64,000 bases of DNA. It comes from Ichthyophis bannanicus (lineage: Eukaryota; Chordata; Amphibia; Gymnophiona; Ichthyophiidae). This document shows, piece after piece, positions 20,131 to 33,312 of the stretch (the stretch's first letter is position 1; each line of letters begins with the position of its first letter). The notes below the pieces were generated by a model that worked only from the letters and a program-made list of their open reading frames with translations, was not told the DNA's origin and ran no database searches. A program made the position numbers and the translations under genes. The DNA is taken from contig CM066051.1 in NCBI GenBank assembly GCA_033557465.1, positions 106,555,026-106,619,025 of the forward strand, in the 5' to 3' direction.

Positions 20131-23100
20131 TTATGTATGGATGTACTTCTCAATCACATTAAGGATATTTTGGGCCACTTGAAGCACCTCAACTTCTTTA
20201 TCCGCTGGGAAGCTGTTATTGGGGATGTTGGGGGGTGGGTGGAAGGTGGGGTATTGTGTCTTCTTCTTGTGCACTCCATGCTGTTGGAGTTGCTTGACTT
20301 GCTCAGTTATTTTCTGCAGACAAGGGCTGAAAGCAGACACCTCTCTGGCCAAGCTGCCAAGGAAGGAGTCTTTCTCAAACGAACCCCGCCTGAAGAGGTG
20401 AGCAGCAATCAAGGCTTTCTCCACAGCTTGATGGACTTTGTAGAACACCCACTCTGTGCTTCCAACACCAACATCATGCGTCACAGCACGGAGGTCACAC
20501 AGTGCTTGTTTTATCCATCGCTTGGCATCAGTGGGATTAGGCTTCTCATTCTGCCTCTTGTGGTGGCACCAGAAGTCATACGGGAAGTTGTTATTTCTAC
20601 AGAATCTGTCACGCTCAGCTCTGTGCCTAGTTGCCTCACTATGCCACTCATTCCAGCACTGTGAAAATCCATGTGAGGGACTGGACTGTTTCCCAGCGTG
20701 ACTTGGTTGATTGTGATCCCCTTTATCCTCTAGCTCCCTGATCTGCTGCTGGAGGTATTTGCAGATCTCCTCTGCCAGTTTCTCCTGCCCTATATTTTTG
20801 TCTGGGTGATAGCGAAGGTATAGGCGCCTGACAGCTTTCTTTCTTTCTTCTGGGGACAGCTTCCAGATCTCACTGAGATTCCCATCAATTTCTTCCTTGA
20901 TGTCTCCAAGGGACTTCTCAAACCACCTGTCTTGGATTTCCTTCTGGTCATTCAGGTTCTGTACCAACACCAGAGCTCGCTCCTTGTTCTTGGAGTTACC
21001 GCTCCTCTTGAACAGGTACAAGTCGAGGTTGCTGACATCTTCAAGCCGGCCAGATCCAAGAGTGATCCGATACATCTGAATTTCACCACTTCCACTAGAT
21101 TTGGGCTTCAATTGCTCTTTGACAATTGCATAGAGGTAGAGCTCTTTTCCCAAAGGGTCCAGATAGCCAACATAGTCGCCCTCTTTAAAAGTATTAAGGA
21201 TACTCATGTCTAAGCAGTCATACCACTCCTTGGGGATCTCCTCACCCGCTTTAGGCAAGGAGTAGGCATTGACATCTCTCAAGCTTTTAGTGAATATCTC
21301 ATTTTTTTGCAGAATTCTGTTGATTTCCTCTGGGCTCTCGCAGTCCAACATTTCTATAAGGACCATTATGGAGTCTGAACAAAGAATATTCTTCATTATT
21401 CCATTAATTTCCTTAGCCAAAGCATTGATTGCCCTAATTGACCTTTTTTCTTTGTGTTTAAGGTAAACCTGATACAGACCATCACCTCCTTTCTTGATGA
21501 AGACATCTCTGGGAAGATTAGTACCAGGAAGGGGCTCAGATTCATAGAGGAGGACAGTCTGAAGTGTTGAAGAGCAGATGATCTCCAGTTTCTCGAACAC
21601 AGCACTGCATTCCTCAGCAGCTTTATTCTCACTTATCTCTCCGTTCATTTGACCTCTCAGAAGGCAAACAAGACCTTCTTGAAAACTTGAAGAACTCAAG
21701 AGATCCTGCAGCTTGCACCGTAGGTCACAGCTGGCCCCATCAACACATGGCTCCATTGACTTATCTGAAATGCTTTCTTCTGTAATCTCTGTGAGAAACT
21801 TTGGACGCATGCTTTCAGGTAGATATTGAAGGTGTTTCTTCTCTTTGTAAAGGTCAAAACATTCATAAACATTATTTATATTTGAAAAGAATTTGAAAAT
21901 CCCCTCCAGTTTACTCATTCCCATTGCAGATACACGGTCATTGAAAACCAGATCAGGAGATTCATAGAGTTTCCCATCAGTAGCTGGAAGGTATAGAGGT
22001 TTGAGTTCTTTAAGGTCCTTTTGGTTTTCTTTTAGAAGGCGAAAGAGTTTCCGAGTGGCCACAGAAACAGTCCTCTTAAGATTAGCGTGTAGTTCTTCCT
22101 TCTCCTTGGTTTCCCAATAGATAGCAGTGAGCACTCTGGCATAGTGAAACACATTAGGCTCAGCTTCCACACCAAGCTTCTGGAAAAGCTCACTATAGCA
22201 AGCCAGCAGTGAAGGCAGCTTGTAAAGGTATGGGCAAAACACTCTGTCCTCCATCAGAGAAAATACAACCTGACTTGCTTCTGCCAAGACATTGTCCTCT
22301 ACCAAAATAACGGGTATGCCGGTCAAGGAGCTAGCATCAAAACTTAAGTCTCTCTGTAGATAGTTGTAGGTGGCCTGGAGAACTTTCCTTCGAATTTTCA
22401 CCAGGTCTTTGCTTTGGCACGGTGCTTTACATACATTCTTCATATTCTCCAGCACCATGGGTGTTGGTGGAACACAGAGAACACCAAATGTTTTCAGTGG
22501 TTTTATGCTCTTTAGTGAAATGGAAGACGGTTTTGGAAGGATGGCCATTGATGTCCAAGTCAACTTGATATCATCAACATTCTGAGGCATTAGTGACCCT
22601 TTAAGAGTTATTAATTTTTCATGCTTAGCTTGGGGTGGATGTAAACTCTTCAGTTCATATGCAACTTGCAGGGGTGCTAGGAACTTGATGTCACGTACAG
22701 TAGATATAAAGCCTACTTGGAGTTTCTCTTCCTTCAAAGAGAGCAGATGTTGAAACAGCACCTCTATCTTGGGCACTAGATTGACTACGGGGGTTCCTCG
22801 ACTTGCCTCTCTTTCAATCTGGGTTGCAAACTCAACAAAGTCCTCCTCCGATATCTCACATTTCATGCCAAGAGTTTGGAGTAGCATGCCTAACATGAAA
22901 CAGTCAAGTCCAATAGTTTTAAAGAACAGTTCAGGGATGAACCTTGACTGAAGCCCCAAAGTCTTAAAAACCTCTACAGTGCTATCATAGTAGTAAGAAG
23001 CTTGCCGAAGTTCTCCTGTACTGTCCCGGATAAACTTGATGGGCTTCAGGGAGGCGATGATAGTATCTTCATGACACTGATAGTCTATGAAACTTTTCGT

Positions 23101-26100
23101 TTTAATGATTTGCAGGAGTTGTACGACCTTCAGAAGCTGAGCTTCATTGAGATGCAAAAGTTGAGGGAGAACAAATTTAATGAAAAAGTCTATATCACTG
23201 ATCACTTTGATATTTAAGATTTTTCTGAACTCCCAGTTGATGCTATTCTTTAGAAGAAACACTGTCTGGTCATCAAGCATATAGAGTTCCTTAAACGTCA
23301 TTACATTTTCTGAGAGTTTGGTGTCCAGTATGCAAATCTTCTGATACACCTTCAAGCTTATGTGGCTTCCCTGCATTGCCTTAAACAAAGGCAGGGCCTT
23401 GAGATTTGCCAGAGCCGTGTTCTTCTCATCGAGTTGATTGATACTTTCTAAGAAAAACCTCAACATACGGTCAATTTCCCAGTCACGAAGGTCAGTCCAT
23501 TGAAGGTCAGTCCGAGCACACAGCTGCCCCAGAACTTCAGAACAATCATTTGTTTGCAGAATATGATTCCTAATGAAGTGGTAGGACAAGTTAAATGGTA
23601 GAATTTCCCCCTTTAACTGTGCAAATCCTAATTTGCCAAGCATTTTGGATATGTCATCTGAGGTTTCATAGATAGTAGTCTTAAAAGATCTAAGGGGCAC
23701 TAGGAAGATGCCATCAGTGGGATTGCAATAGTGCACCGGCAGAAGAGAACAGTCAGAAAATAAAGTGATGAAAGCATTTGTCGTTTTTTTGTTGTTAATG
23801 TCGATTTGAGTTTCAAAGAATTTCCACAATCTCGTTAGCCATGTCTTATTGTGTTCAGACAGCTTAAAAGAGACAGGCACTTCCCCTAGGGAGGTCCAAG
23901 GCCTTTGCTCCAGTTCCTCTTTGATGTAAAAGACGGACTCTTCGATGCTGAAGTCTTTCAAAAAACCCATCTTCTGAAGCAATGTGACGTGTTCAGCATC
24001 AATGACTGTCTGGCTAGCAAAGAGATGCTTGTGTGCTGGGAAAAGGTCACTAAACCTGGAGTAGTATTTGGGTTCATCACAACTAAAGGTTTGGAGTACT
24101 CCATCCTGTGTTACCATAAGAGGCAGCCCAGTTAGACATTCAACATTCTTTTTCTCAAGATCTTGGAGACAGAAATTCAATAACAGAGAACAAGAGGATT
24201 CATCTTTCAGATGAGTATCACAGACCAGCATCGGAAGACTGCAGCCTTCAGGGTACAAATTGCATATCTTCAGGAAATTACAGATAGTTTTAGGGTTTAC
24301 TTCCAGCACAGACACACTTGCTTGGATAAACTGTTTGAAGACAATGTGACACAACCGTAAGAGGGGAACCAAGGACATGTTGAGATGTTGTAAAACATCC
24401 TTCACCTTTTTATCTATTTTCTGAAGGATGAAGTGGGGCTGTGCGATTTGTTCTTCTGGAACAACTGGCTTCCAACAAACCTTCAAAATCTCTTTGCTGT
24501 ACATATGAATTTGGATGGTCTCCATCCTATAAACTGGAATAAGTGGAAGACGTTTTTCACTCATGGTCCGGTATACTTGATGGACCATCTTCTGCCACAA
24601 TGGAGGAACCTCATCATTAACATAAGGAAAGAATTTCAAATAGCTTGACTCAAGAAAGTTTTGGCACTTAGAAAAATGTTCAAATCTTAGGGGTTCCCGC
24701 AAGTCTGGAGCCAGGATCTTCAACACATGCGTTAGGAGATCACAGTATAGTGGGGCAAGAAGGTGGGTCACGAGTAACGAGTTCCATTCTGTCTTTGCGC
24801 TTCCACCATCTTCCTTGCAGATATCCCTGCGGGCAGAATCCACAATGAAGTTTCCACTGATGTGAACAGGCAAACCCGTCAGTGCTGGAAGGGGCAAAGT
24901 ACAAAACGCTCTGCCCGGGAAGTGGTTGTTGCTGCAGGCAGCTATTGCACCATGGGGTAGACGTGTCTGCTGCAAACGCTCACTGACTTTGCAAATTTCT
25001 GCTGCCTTACCGCCACCTTCAACTCCAATTTGCTTGGCCAAGATCCAACGTGTGACTGATCTAGAATTAGTGCATTTCACCTCCATCGTGTAGAACACCC
25101 GGTATGGCAGGACTTCAGCCATGGCTCCATCAGCAGCAGCAAACTGGCAGAGTTTTTCTTGGAAGTCCAATCGATCACCCAAACACTCTTCACTCATCTT
25201 GGTCTCCACAGAAAACATTTCCTGCAAATGGCCTCCCTCCTCCACTATCTCAGAAAATGTAATTCTTTGAATGTTGTTCAGAAAAAGGACCAAGCTGTCT
25301 GCGTCCATCTCTAGGACCTGCCACAGTTCTTTTATCTCTTCACTTGAAACACTTTGCTGGGAGATTTTGGACTTTGCTGCCATCATGTCCGTCCTTAGTG
25401 GCAGACGGAAGAGGGTACCCTGCTCCAGGTTAAACAGCTTAGGAAGGTACGTGTTGTAGACATCCTGGAACATGGTCTTGAATTCCTTATTGATGCTGAA
25501 CATACCACCAGGAGAACCTTTGTTAGATGTTGGCAAGAACATCAGGTTAGGGTCAAAGACACACAGCATGCTGTCCCCCGTCACAAAAGAAGGGCAGTCT
25601 GTTAAGTGGTAGACTGCATTGAATCCAAGCCCGTATTTCCCTGTTTTGTCAAATCTTTCTCCTTTTCCGCCTTTGCCCAGCTGCTGAATGCCTTCAATAT
25701 CATCGGGAGTGAACAGCCTGTTGTTGTAAATGCAGAGAGCCGGACCCTGTAGGAGTTCCCAGTCTTTCCCAAAGATAGCTGTCCTCGGATGTGTCCTGCT
25801 GTCCCATATAAAATGGAGCTCCGTGGCCCCAGAATCATCTGCATTCTGGATGAGCTCTTTCAGAATGTCACTCTTGGTAGAGTATTCACTTATAATATTG
25901 CTGATGCGCCTCGTCAGGTCTTCCTTGGCCCCAAAATTTGAAACCCACTGGGAAAGCTCACAAACTTTCAGTTTCTGCAGTGTTTGATGAATCTTGGTGG
26001 GCACTCGGAGCTTCAAGGCAATGGCACGAGGGACCATTTCATGGCAGAACAGTGTTTCTTTATCGGATGTTATCCAGGGCGTATCATTATAGTTAAGCTT

Positions 26101-29100
26101 GTCCACATGATGTAAGACATGGTCTTGACCTGGTATGAAGATATGCTGAGCTTCATGAAGGGTGATGGGATCTTTGGTACATGTCCCATCGATTCCATGG
26201 ATGACCAGCTTGATAGCCAACTCTAGCTCCTTTCTTGGCAGGCGCTTTCCTTTATGCTTCTGCTTCATCTTCTGAAGGGCAACCACATAGTCATTAAATC
26301 CGAACTCCTCACAGAGCTCTACGCATTCCCATAACTTACTGAACTCCAGATACTCTTCAGGTAACCGATGAAGGTAGGGAGCTGCATCGAAAGACAGGGT
26401 GCGAGCAGTGGAACCAATCTCTATGAACTCTTGGCCTTCCAAAATGAACGGAAAGCTAAGAGCTTTGCTTTTAATAATTGGCCCTTCAGATGGATTTTCT
26501 TGTATTCTCTTGTTTAGGTAGCTATAACACTTTTTCACGGTTAACATTAGGTCTTGGTTGCTTAAAGATCTGGAAGTTCTGTACGTATTCTCCAGTTGAA
26601 GCATCACAGTCTCAGCAGGAGGGTCGCAACGCAGACCCAAAAACCAAATGACATCTGAAGCAATTTTGAAGTCTTGCTCAACAACTCTCTTGCATAAGAC
26701 TGGTTCACTCATGTCTACGAGACTCAGGGATTTATAGTGGTAAATCTCTGTTGGCTTCCTGAGGGTAACATTACCAGTTCCTGCCTTGAGGCTGCCTTTG
26801 GGAAGGACAGCCGGAAGGAAGGAAATATTTCTAAACTCTGCTTGGTCAGTGTTACTGTAGGGCTCGTCAATGAGGTTTTTTAGCAGGTTCAGGATGTGTC
26901 GAATTCGAGAATAGGCATTTTCCTTGCTGCACTTCCAGATTATTGGGATGGTGCGGGCCCTTTCCATTAATTCTTTTGTGGAGATGTGATCTTTCAACAT
27001 GCCAAGCAGCTCGAGGCGGGTCATCCTCCCAGGATTTAGAAAATCAGATTGCGTCCCTTTAGGAAATCTTCCCTCTTCTCTATCAAACAGTGGAGCCACT
27101 TTACCCTGTGGATGGATCATTTTCCCAATCAATTGTAACTTCCCATCTGGGGTTGATGGAATGCACGGCACAGACTTGAGAAGCTGGTCTACCTCCTTGC
27201 TGTTCATATCTAGAGCATGAATGATGAGGGCATTCCTGGCGTTAGTTTCTAAAGAGCTCAGGTTACTAAAAACAATGTCTCTGTGGAATCTCTCCCAGTC
27301 ATAGGTGTTTTGGAGAAGAACAGTGGCACAGTTGCTGGCCTGGAAACTTGCCTTCACCCAGTCTGGCAGTGAGACAGCTAGATATGGCTTCTGAAGCATG
27401 GCAGAGAAGACTTTGGTGGCCACCTCGCCTAATTGTTTGTGCTGGACTATGTCAGAGTTCAAGAAGCAAGCATGCTTAATGGTGCACCATTCTTGCCCAT
27501 TACTGAACAAGGAAAGGTTGCCATTGGCTAGCCTGTTGCCCACTGCTTGATAGAACGCTTTCACAACTTCTGTAAATGGGGACTTGACTTGATTAATATC
27601 GGGCCAAAATGTGTAGTAATTATAATCTTCCAGGTCACCTTCTTGGTTCATTATCTGTAGATGGACCAGAGCTCGAGTCCAGGCCACCAGAGCTGCATCA
27701 CATTGCAAAGCGTGGTTCCATACACCTTTTTCAGTAGTGTCCCATAGACTCTTTCGGTTAGACATGACGGAGAAGGATGCATTCAGATGGAATGGAAGGC
27801 CAGTGGAAATAGGAAGAGGTAAAAAACAGAAGGCTTGGCCGCTAAAATTCTTTAGATCCGATGCCCACCTTCCTGTGTCTTGATTCTTTTTCAATGGTAT
27901 GGCAACCCCAGCCAATGGCAGAGCAAACGTTTGCTTCCCCTGCTGATTCTGCTGGAACATTGTAAGTGATTTTCTGATACCAAAACTGGAATGCAGGAGA
28001 TAATGCTTTGTGTCACGTTCTGATTTCTGCACCACTGTAACCTTGATGATGCTGGATCTGGTAATATCGATGATCTCTTGTCTTCCTATAAGGTCAGAAG
28101 CTGCCTTCTGCTCGTCTTGAAACAGGAAACCCTGAGGTATTGACAGTCTTTGGACTTCCACCCTTTGAAGCTCCAGTTGCTTCAATGTTCGATTCTCCAA
28201 GGAGGCGGAGGAAGCGTTATCTGGGATATAGCCTAGAGTAACCTCCTGCACACTTTTTAGAAAAATAATTAGATTGTGGGATGACGCCTGGAAACTGTCC
28301 ATTAAAACACTAACCCGTTCTTTGCTAAAGACCTCGCCACTGATCTTGGATGTCCTGGCCTCTTCCTCCGTCCTAAAAGGTAAGCGGATGAGTGTGCCAT
28401 CATAGTTGAAGGGCACCTTTAGTTCACAGCCAAAGATGTTGCCATAAGGGCTGAACTGGTCAGCAAAAAGGTGTAGAGCCCGAGCCTGCTTCTGGAGGTT
28501 CAATTTGATGCCTGGGTTAGAATTACTTTTAATGTGCTTCTGGAGATGGTTTACATTGGGGTCAAAGATGATGAGATTACCACTGCTTAGGATGGAGGGT
28601 ACATCCGTCACATGGTACACTGTATTGAAGCCCAGGCCAAACTTTCCAATCTTCTCAACCTGGTTTTCTTTGGTAGCGGCCCCAACTCGTGTGATGTTAC
28701 GGAAATCTTCCTCAGTGAACTCTCTATTATTGAAAGACCACAAGGCTGCTCCTTGGCAGGATGCCATAGCAGGATCTACGAGGCTTGTTCGAGATTCAAG
28801 GTTTTGTCTCCAATCTACCAGGAAGCCGCAAATGGTGGCACCTGCATCATCAGCATTTTGAATCATCTCCTTAAAGAGGTCCACCTGCTCGCTGTACTCC
28901 CGCAAAATGTTTTTGATCCGCAGCGTGATGGGCTCAGAGGGTCCCCAAGGCTCAAAGAACTCAGGCTTCAAGATCTTAGTGCTGAGAAGGGGGACTTCCA
29001 GATAGCTGGCTAGGGCCAACGAGATATCTTCATGAACAACATGGAAGGATGCGTCATCACCACAGATTTCTTTCAGGTGCTCCCTGGGCATATCACAGAA

Positions 29101-31031
29101 CACGGTGCAAGAGAGTGGTTTTAGAGTGAAACTACTGCCATCTGCCTGAACTGGGATGGGCAGGTGATCTGTGTGCTGGTGGCCCTTCCTTTTCATCCAG
29201 TCTAGGATGGATATAGCCAGCTTCAGTTCCACCTCTGTGCCACAGGCAGAGCTCCTTCCCTCAACATCCCGTGCCATTCTGTGCAGAAGTTGGGTAACCT
29301 CTACAGCCGATAAGGTCTCAGGAACCCCACATTTAAGGAAGAGACTTTTGTAGATCAGGAACCCCTGTGGGACCTTCTTTATCAGACAACTCAAATACAA
29401 GTCCTCTGGATAAGACAAGAGAATTTCACTTGGATCAGAGAAGCCATCTCCGTTCCAGATCATGATGCCTTTGAGAAGAGTCGAGAACTGGCCAATGTTG
29501 TCTTGCACATGTTTGTAAATGCAGTGAAGGTTCAGAAGCAACGAGTGAGCATCTTTTTCCTGGTAGATCCTACTGAGGGACTTTAGGTGTTCTACCACCT
29601 TCTCAGGAGGTGGTGGGCCATTGAGGCCAAGGAGGGCACTCGCCTCATTGTTAAATGCATCTGTGAGCGGCATAGCCAACTCCACAATCCCGCAGTACTT
29701 CATACTTCTCAGTTCCTGGGGCTTATGGAAAGAGAGCTTTGGTGTGGATGAACTTCCAGGCACCCAAGCCAAGCTACACAGTCTTTCCAAGTCTGGCTGA
29801 CAAAACTGAGACAGCACCCGGGTCTCATTGCACACTCCGATCAGTGCCCTGGACTTTCTGTCTGCAGTTGAAAGGCCTCCGGCTGTCTGAGTGACCTTCA
29901 CCTCCTCAGCTATTTTCAGAATGTCCTGCGAGCTCAAGCTTGCTATTGAGACTTTTCAAACCCATATTTCTCAGAGATCTCAACACAGATTCTTCCTGAT
30001 AGATTTGGGGAGGGAACCTTTCAGATCCAAACAAGATCTGAAATACTTGGACATTGGGGTCAAAAAGAGCAGATGGCTGGAGTAGGTTCCCATTGGATGG
30101 TAGGAATGCCAGGTTTTCACAGAGGCTCCTCAATGACGTATTCTGGCTAAAGAGCAAATCCCATTTCGCAAAACCCACAGCATGAGGCACTCTCCTTGAT
30201 TTTTCTCTTGTGCGTAGAGGTTGTTCTTTAATGCCCTTATTGATAGAAGGGCCACATCCGAGGCATTGAGCAGCTGGACTCTCATCTGGTGAAGGAGCCT
30301 CTGGTCTTGCTCATCTCGACAAAGCAGCAGATCCTCCGGAAGTATAAGGTCTTTGGGAAGAGGAGGGATGGCATTCCTTTCTATGGCTCTCAAACTGCCA
30401 GCAGCCACCAGATCACTACATGGGGATTGAAGGGAAGGCATCTTCTGGAAGAGAGGCAGTTGCATCAACACTTGCATCTCCTGGGCATTAAAGGTGGATG
30501 CTTGGGAAAGCAAATCACAAAGGAGTTTCCTACGTTCTGGAGACATGAGAGCAAGACATCCCAGAACCTTGCTGATGCCCAAATGGACAAAAACCCTCAG
30601 GATGTTGTTGGGTGAGGGTGCCAAAATGTAGTTTGAGAGTTGTCTGTGCCATACTTTGGTATCCCACTGGTGTATCACCGTGCAGCCAACCTCCTTCAAT
30701 GCCTTGGCCATGTCCTCTGTCAAGCTGTGCCCATCTTGGTTTTGTAAGAGGAGAGAGGACTTCATGTTTAATTCTGACAGTGAGACGCAGCACACATCTA
30801 CATCAACAGGGCTTAGGGGTATAAGGTGGTGGCCCTCAAAGGGAGTTAAGGTACCAGCTTCCCGCTGCAGAAAGTTCCAGAATTCGTGCAGCCAACCTCT
30901 CGGAGGATGACGAGGGTCTCTGGAGTTCCAGGTGATAGAGCCAGAGTTATGCAGCCAGCTCTCTGGAAGGGCTTTCTTCAGGGAGTTGATGATCACAGCC
31001 ATATCCAGACACAAGAGGTTACTGAAGATCC
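20131..31031 (-). CDS. Sacsin-like giant terminal exon (frame changes near 30164 and 29954)
   Basis: One 10.9-kb exon of about 3,630 codons, like the giant last exon of SACS. It has two HSP90-type ATPase segments of sacsin repeats: FKEMIQNADDAGAT (about 28850) and LKELIQNADDSGATEL (about 25840), each followed by a GKFGLGFN- or GKYGLGFNAVYH-type loop. Near the C-terminus is a J domain (SPEERKKAVRRLYLRYHPDKN, about 20800-20870, with the HPD triad), then a HEPN domain (WIKQALCDLRA to IEKYIHT, 20131-20530). Sacsin is a cytosolic co-chaperone acting with HSP70 on intermediate filaments and mitochondria. The sequence differs clearly from mammalian sacsin in the HEPN region, so I read it as a paralogue. 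Codons 31031 to about 30165, about 30163-29955, and 29953-20131 lie in three different frames. All three parts carry recognisable sacsin sequence. No exon for the first ATPase domain was found in the window. Confidence 0.9.
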
Positions 31032-31055
31032 CTACAGTCACAAAAAGAAAGTAGA
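31032..31055 (-). other. Splice acceptor of the sacsin-like giant exon
   Basis: Minus strand reads ctactttctttttgtgactgtag immediately before the exon begins with GGATCTTCAG at 31031: a good polypyrimidine tract plus TAG. The downstream frame opens in phase with sacsin sequence (FSNLLCLDMAVI), which supports this as the exon start rather than an ATG. Confidence 0.8.
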
Positions 31056-31778
31056 ATTAGGATTGAGGCCTTGACATTACCTATAAGAATAATGGAAGGA
31101 ATAACGACTTGGTGGGAGTCCTGTTTTAATTGACTTGAGGATGTAGAACTTTGTCTTATGTGCTTAAATAGGCTCTTCCTGGGGGATTATGAGCATAAAG
31201 TGGTTAGAGAATAGACGGGATTGGCAGTTATGGGTATTTTGTAAAGTATACCCACTGCCACTGACATATACACAGAGTTACTCCTGTCTCAGAGCGGGTC
31301 AGGGTTGGTGCAAGGATAACAGGCACCCTCGGTGAAACTTCATTCTGTGCGTCCCCCTCCACCCTCCGCACACCAACCTAATGGCCACAGTTCCTAATGT
31401 TATTTCAAGTCCAACTCTTTCAGCTTCATACCACGATCTCATGTTCTAGAAACTTCCTTTCACCAAGAAGAATCTCTCTTGCATTTCTATCTTTGAGATG
31501 TTTCAACCATCTCCTCCAGCGTCTCTCCTTTCTTCCAGCCTCCCTCTCTCTGGTAGCAAGGTTGGGAAACTTGATGTGATCAAATTACAACAATACCTAG
31601 ATTTCCTTTGTGTGATGGTCAGGGGCGGCTCGAGGCAATCTGCTGCCTGAGGCGAAGAATGAGAAGGAGCCCCTCCCCCCTTAGAGAGGGGCGGGGCTTT
31701 TTCAGAACTCCAATCAGGGACTGAACCAAACAAAAAAGCCGATTAAATTACATGGAGGGAATGCAAGATGTTTGCACA
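31056..31778 (-). other. Presumed intron of the sacsin-like gene; hAT-like fragment at about 31620
   Basis: No coding signal. CAGGGGCGGCTC at 31620 starts a stretch related to the hAT-like fragments at 6328 (minus) and 32437 (plus). Confidence 0.45.
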
Positions 31779-32179
31779 CAGGGTCGTACCGAGCTGCAAT
31801 TGCATCCTGCGCGACTTGCAGCTCAGGCGCGTGCCCCCCCCTACTCCCTCCCATACCTCCATCCAGCAATGCCTGCTCTTTACCTGCTGCTACCGCCCTC
31901 TGTTTTTTTCACAGCGGTACCAACAGAAGGGAAATAGCAGACAGCACTGGACGGAGGTATGGGGGGGGGAGGGGAGGGGGGCATGCGTCCGACCTGAAAG
32001 GCACAGGGACCAGACCTGCTTAAAGTGCTGCGAAAAGGCTTGTGAGGCGCATTTCGGCTGCCTGCTATTGTCCTGCTAGCGATGGCAGGGCAACAGCAGA
32101 CAGCCGAAATGCGCCCCCCCCCCCAAGCCTTTGCGCTCTCTGCAGCTGCACCGCTTGCACAGGGCTAGGTACGGTCCTG
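31779..32179 (+). mobile_element. hAT-like MITE, 401 bp, with 8-bp TSD
   Basis: The ends CAGGGTCGTACCGAGC and, on the other strand, CAGGACCGTACCTAGC form inverted repeats. The flanks are tttgcaca (31771-31778) and tttgcaaa (32180-32187), matching 7 of 8. Two internal palindromes are present: about 31820-31985 with (a/g)tacctccatccag arms, and 32050-32115 with ttcggctg arms. A second copy lies at 17079-17437. Confidence 0.85.
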
Positions 32180-32436
32180 TTTGCAAACCAAGGAACTAAA
32201 AGAGAGCAAGAACCAAAAGCGCAGTTTATAAAACTAAATTATAACTTATTTTTATTTTGTTGTTATAAACTGCGTTATGGTTCTTGCTTTTTCTTTTTCA
32301 ACATATATTTTGCATCCACAGTGGATGCAGAGCAGAACCAGAACATTCACAAAAAGAACTCAATATTTACAAAAAAAAAAAAATCTGATTCTGATCATCT
32401 CACTAGCAACAACAATCACTATTCTCCAGTACCAGG

Positions 32437-32812
32437 CAGGGGAGGCTCAGGCGGCAAAGTCTTGAGGGCGGTAAAAAAATGCCCCCAAAACAGCCGCCTC
32501 ACTTCGCCTTCAAAAATTAAAAACAAAATCCCCAAAAAAGAAAACAAACCCGGTGCGGAGCCTTCCCGCGCCTGTGAACGACTCTGTGCAGCTTTGTCCC
32601 GCCCCCTAAGGAAGTTACATGTTGTAACTTCCTTTGGGGGCGGGACAAAGCTGCACGGGGTCCTTCACAGACGCTGGAAGGCTCCGCAGTCCACAGCGCA
32701 AAGGGGTACTTCCTGCCGGCCTTCAAAAGAACAACGAGGAGAGGAGCCATTGCAGCAGGAAGTACCTGGTCGCGGGGCCGCCCCGGCATAACTCTCCTGT
32801 CTCCCTCAGCGC
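32437..32812 (+). repeat. hAT-like element with embedded palindrome, cut by the assembly gap
   Basis: Starts CAGGGGAGGCTCAGGCGGCA, related to the fragment ending at 6328. It runs through the palindrome at 32555-32687 up to the first N at 32813, so its right end is unknown. Confidence 0.5.
32555..32687. repeat. 133-bp near-perfect palindrome
   Basis: Arms gcggagccttcc...aagttaca and tgtaactt...ggaaggctccgc, with a 3-nt centre at 32620-32622. It includes a gtcccgcccc / gggcgggac block. Such a structure can extrude as a cruciform. Confidence 0.9.
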
Positions 32813-33312
32813 NNNNNNNNNNNNNNNNNNNNNNNNNNNNNNNNNNNNNNNNNNNNNNNNNNNNNNNNNNNNNNNNNNNNNNNNNNNNNNNNNNNNNNNN
32901 NNNNNNNNNNNNNNNNNNNNNNNNNNNNNNNNNNNNNNNNNNNNNNNNNNNNNNNNNNNNNNNNNNNNNNNNNNNNNNNNNNNNNNNNNNNNNNNNNNNN
33001 NNNNNNNNNNNNNNNNNNNNNNNNNNNNNNNNNNNNNNNNNNNNNNNNNNNNNNNNNNNNNNNNNNNNNNNNNNNNNNNNNNNNNNNNNNNNNNNNNNNN
33101 NNNNNNNNNNNNNNNNNNNNNNNNNNNNNNNNNNNNNNNNNNNNNNNNNNNNNNNNNNNNNNNNNNNNNNNNNNNNNNNNNNNNNNNNNNNNNNNNNNNN
33201 NNNNNNNNNNNNNNNNNNNNNNNNNNNNNNNNNNNNNNNNNNNNNNNNNNNNNNNNNNNNNNNNNNNNNNNNNNNNNNNNNNNNNNNNNNNNNNNNNNNN
33301 NNNNNNNNNNNN
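32813..33312. other. Assembly gap, exactly 500 N
   Basis: 500 consecutive N, a round number, so probably a placeholder of unknown true size. Apparent ORFs through it are artefacts. Confidence 0.99.

Noticed and set aside
20131..29937. Reading the 3,268-codon frame alone as a complete sacsin-like protein
   Set aside because: Its apparent start is a TTG within sacsin sequence. Upstream frames continue the same repeat back to a splice acceptor at 31032.
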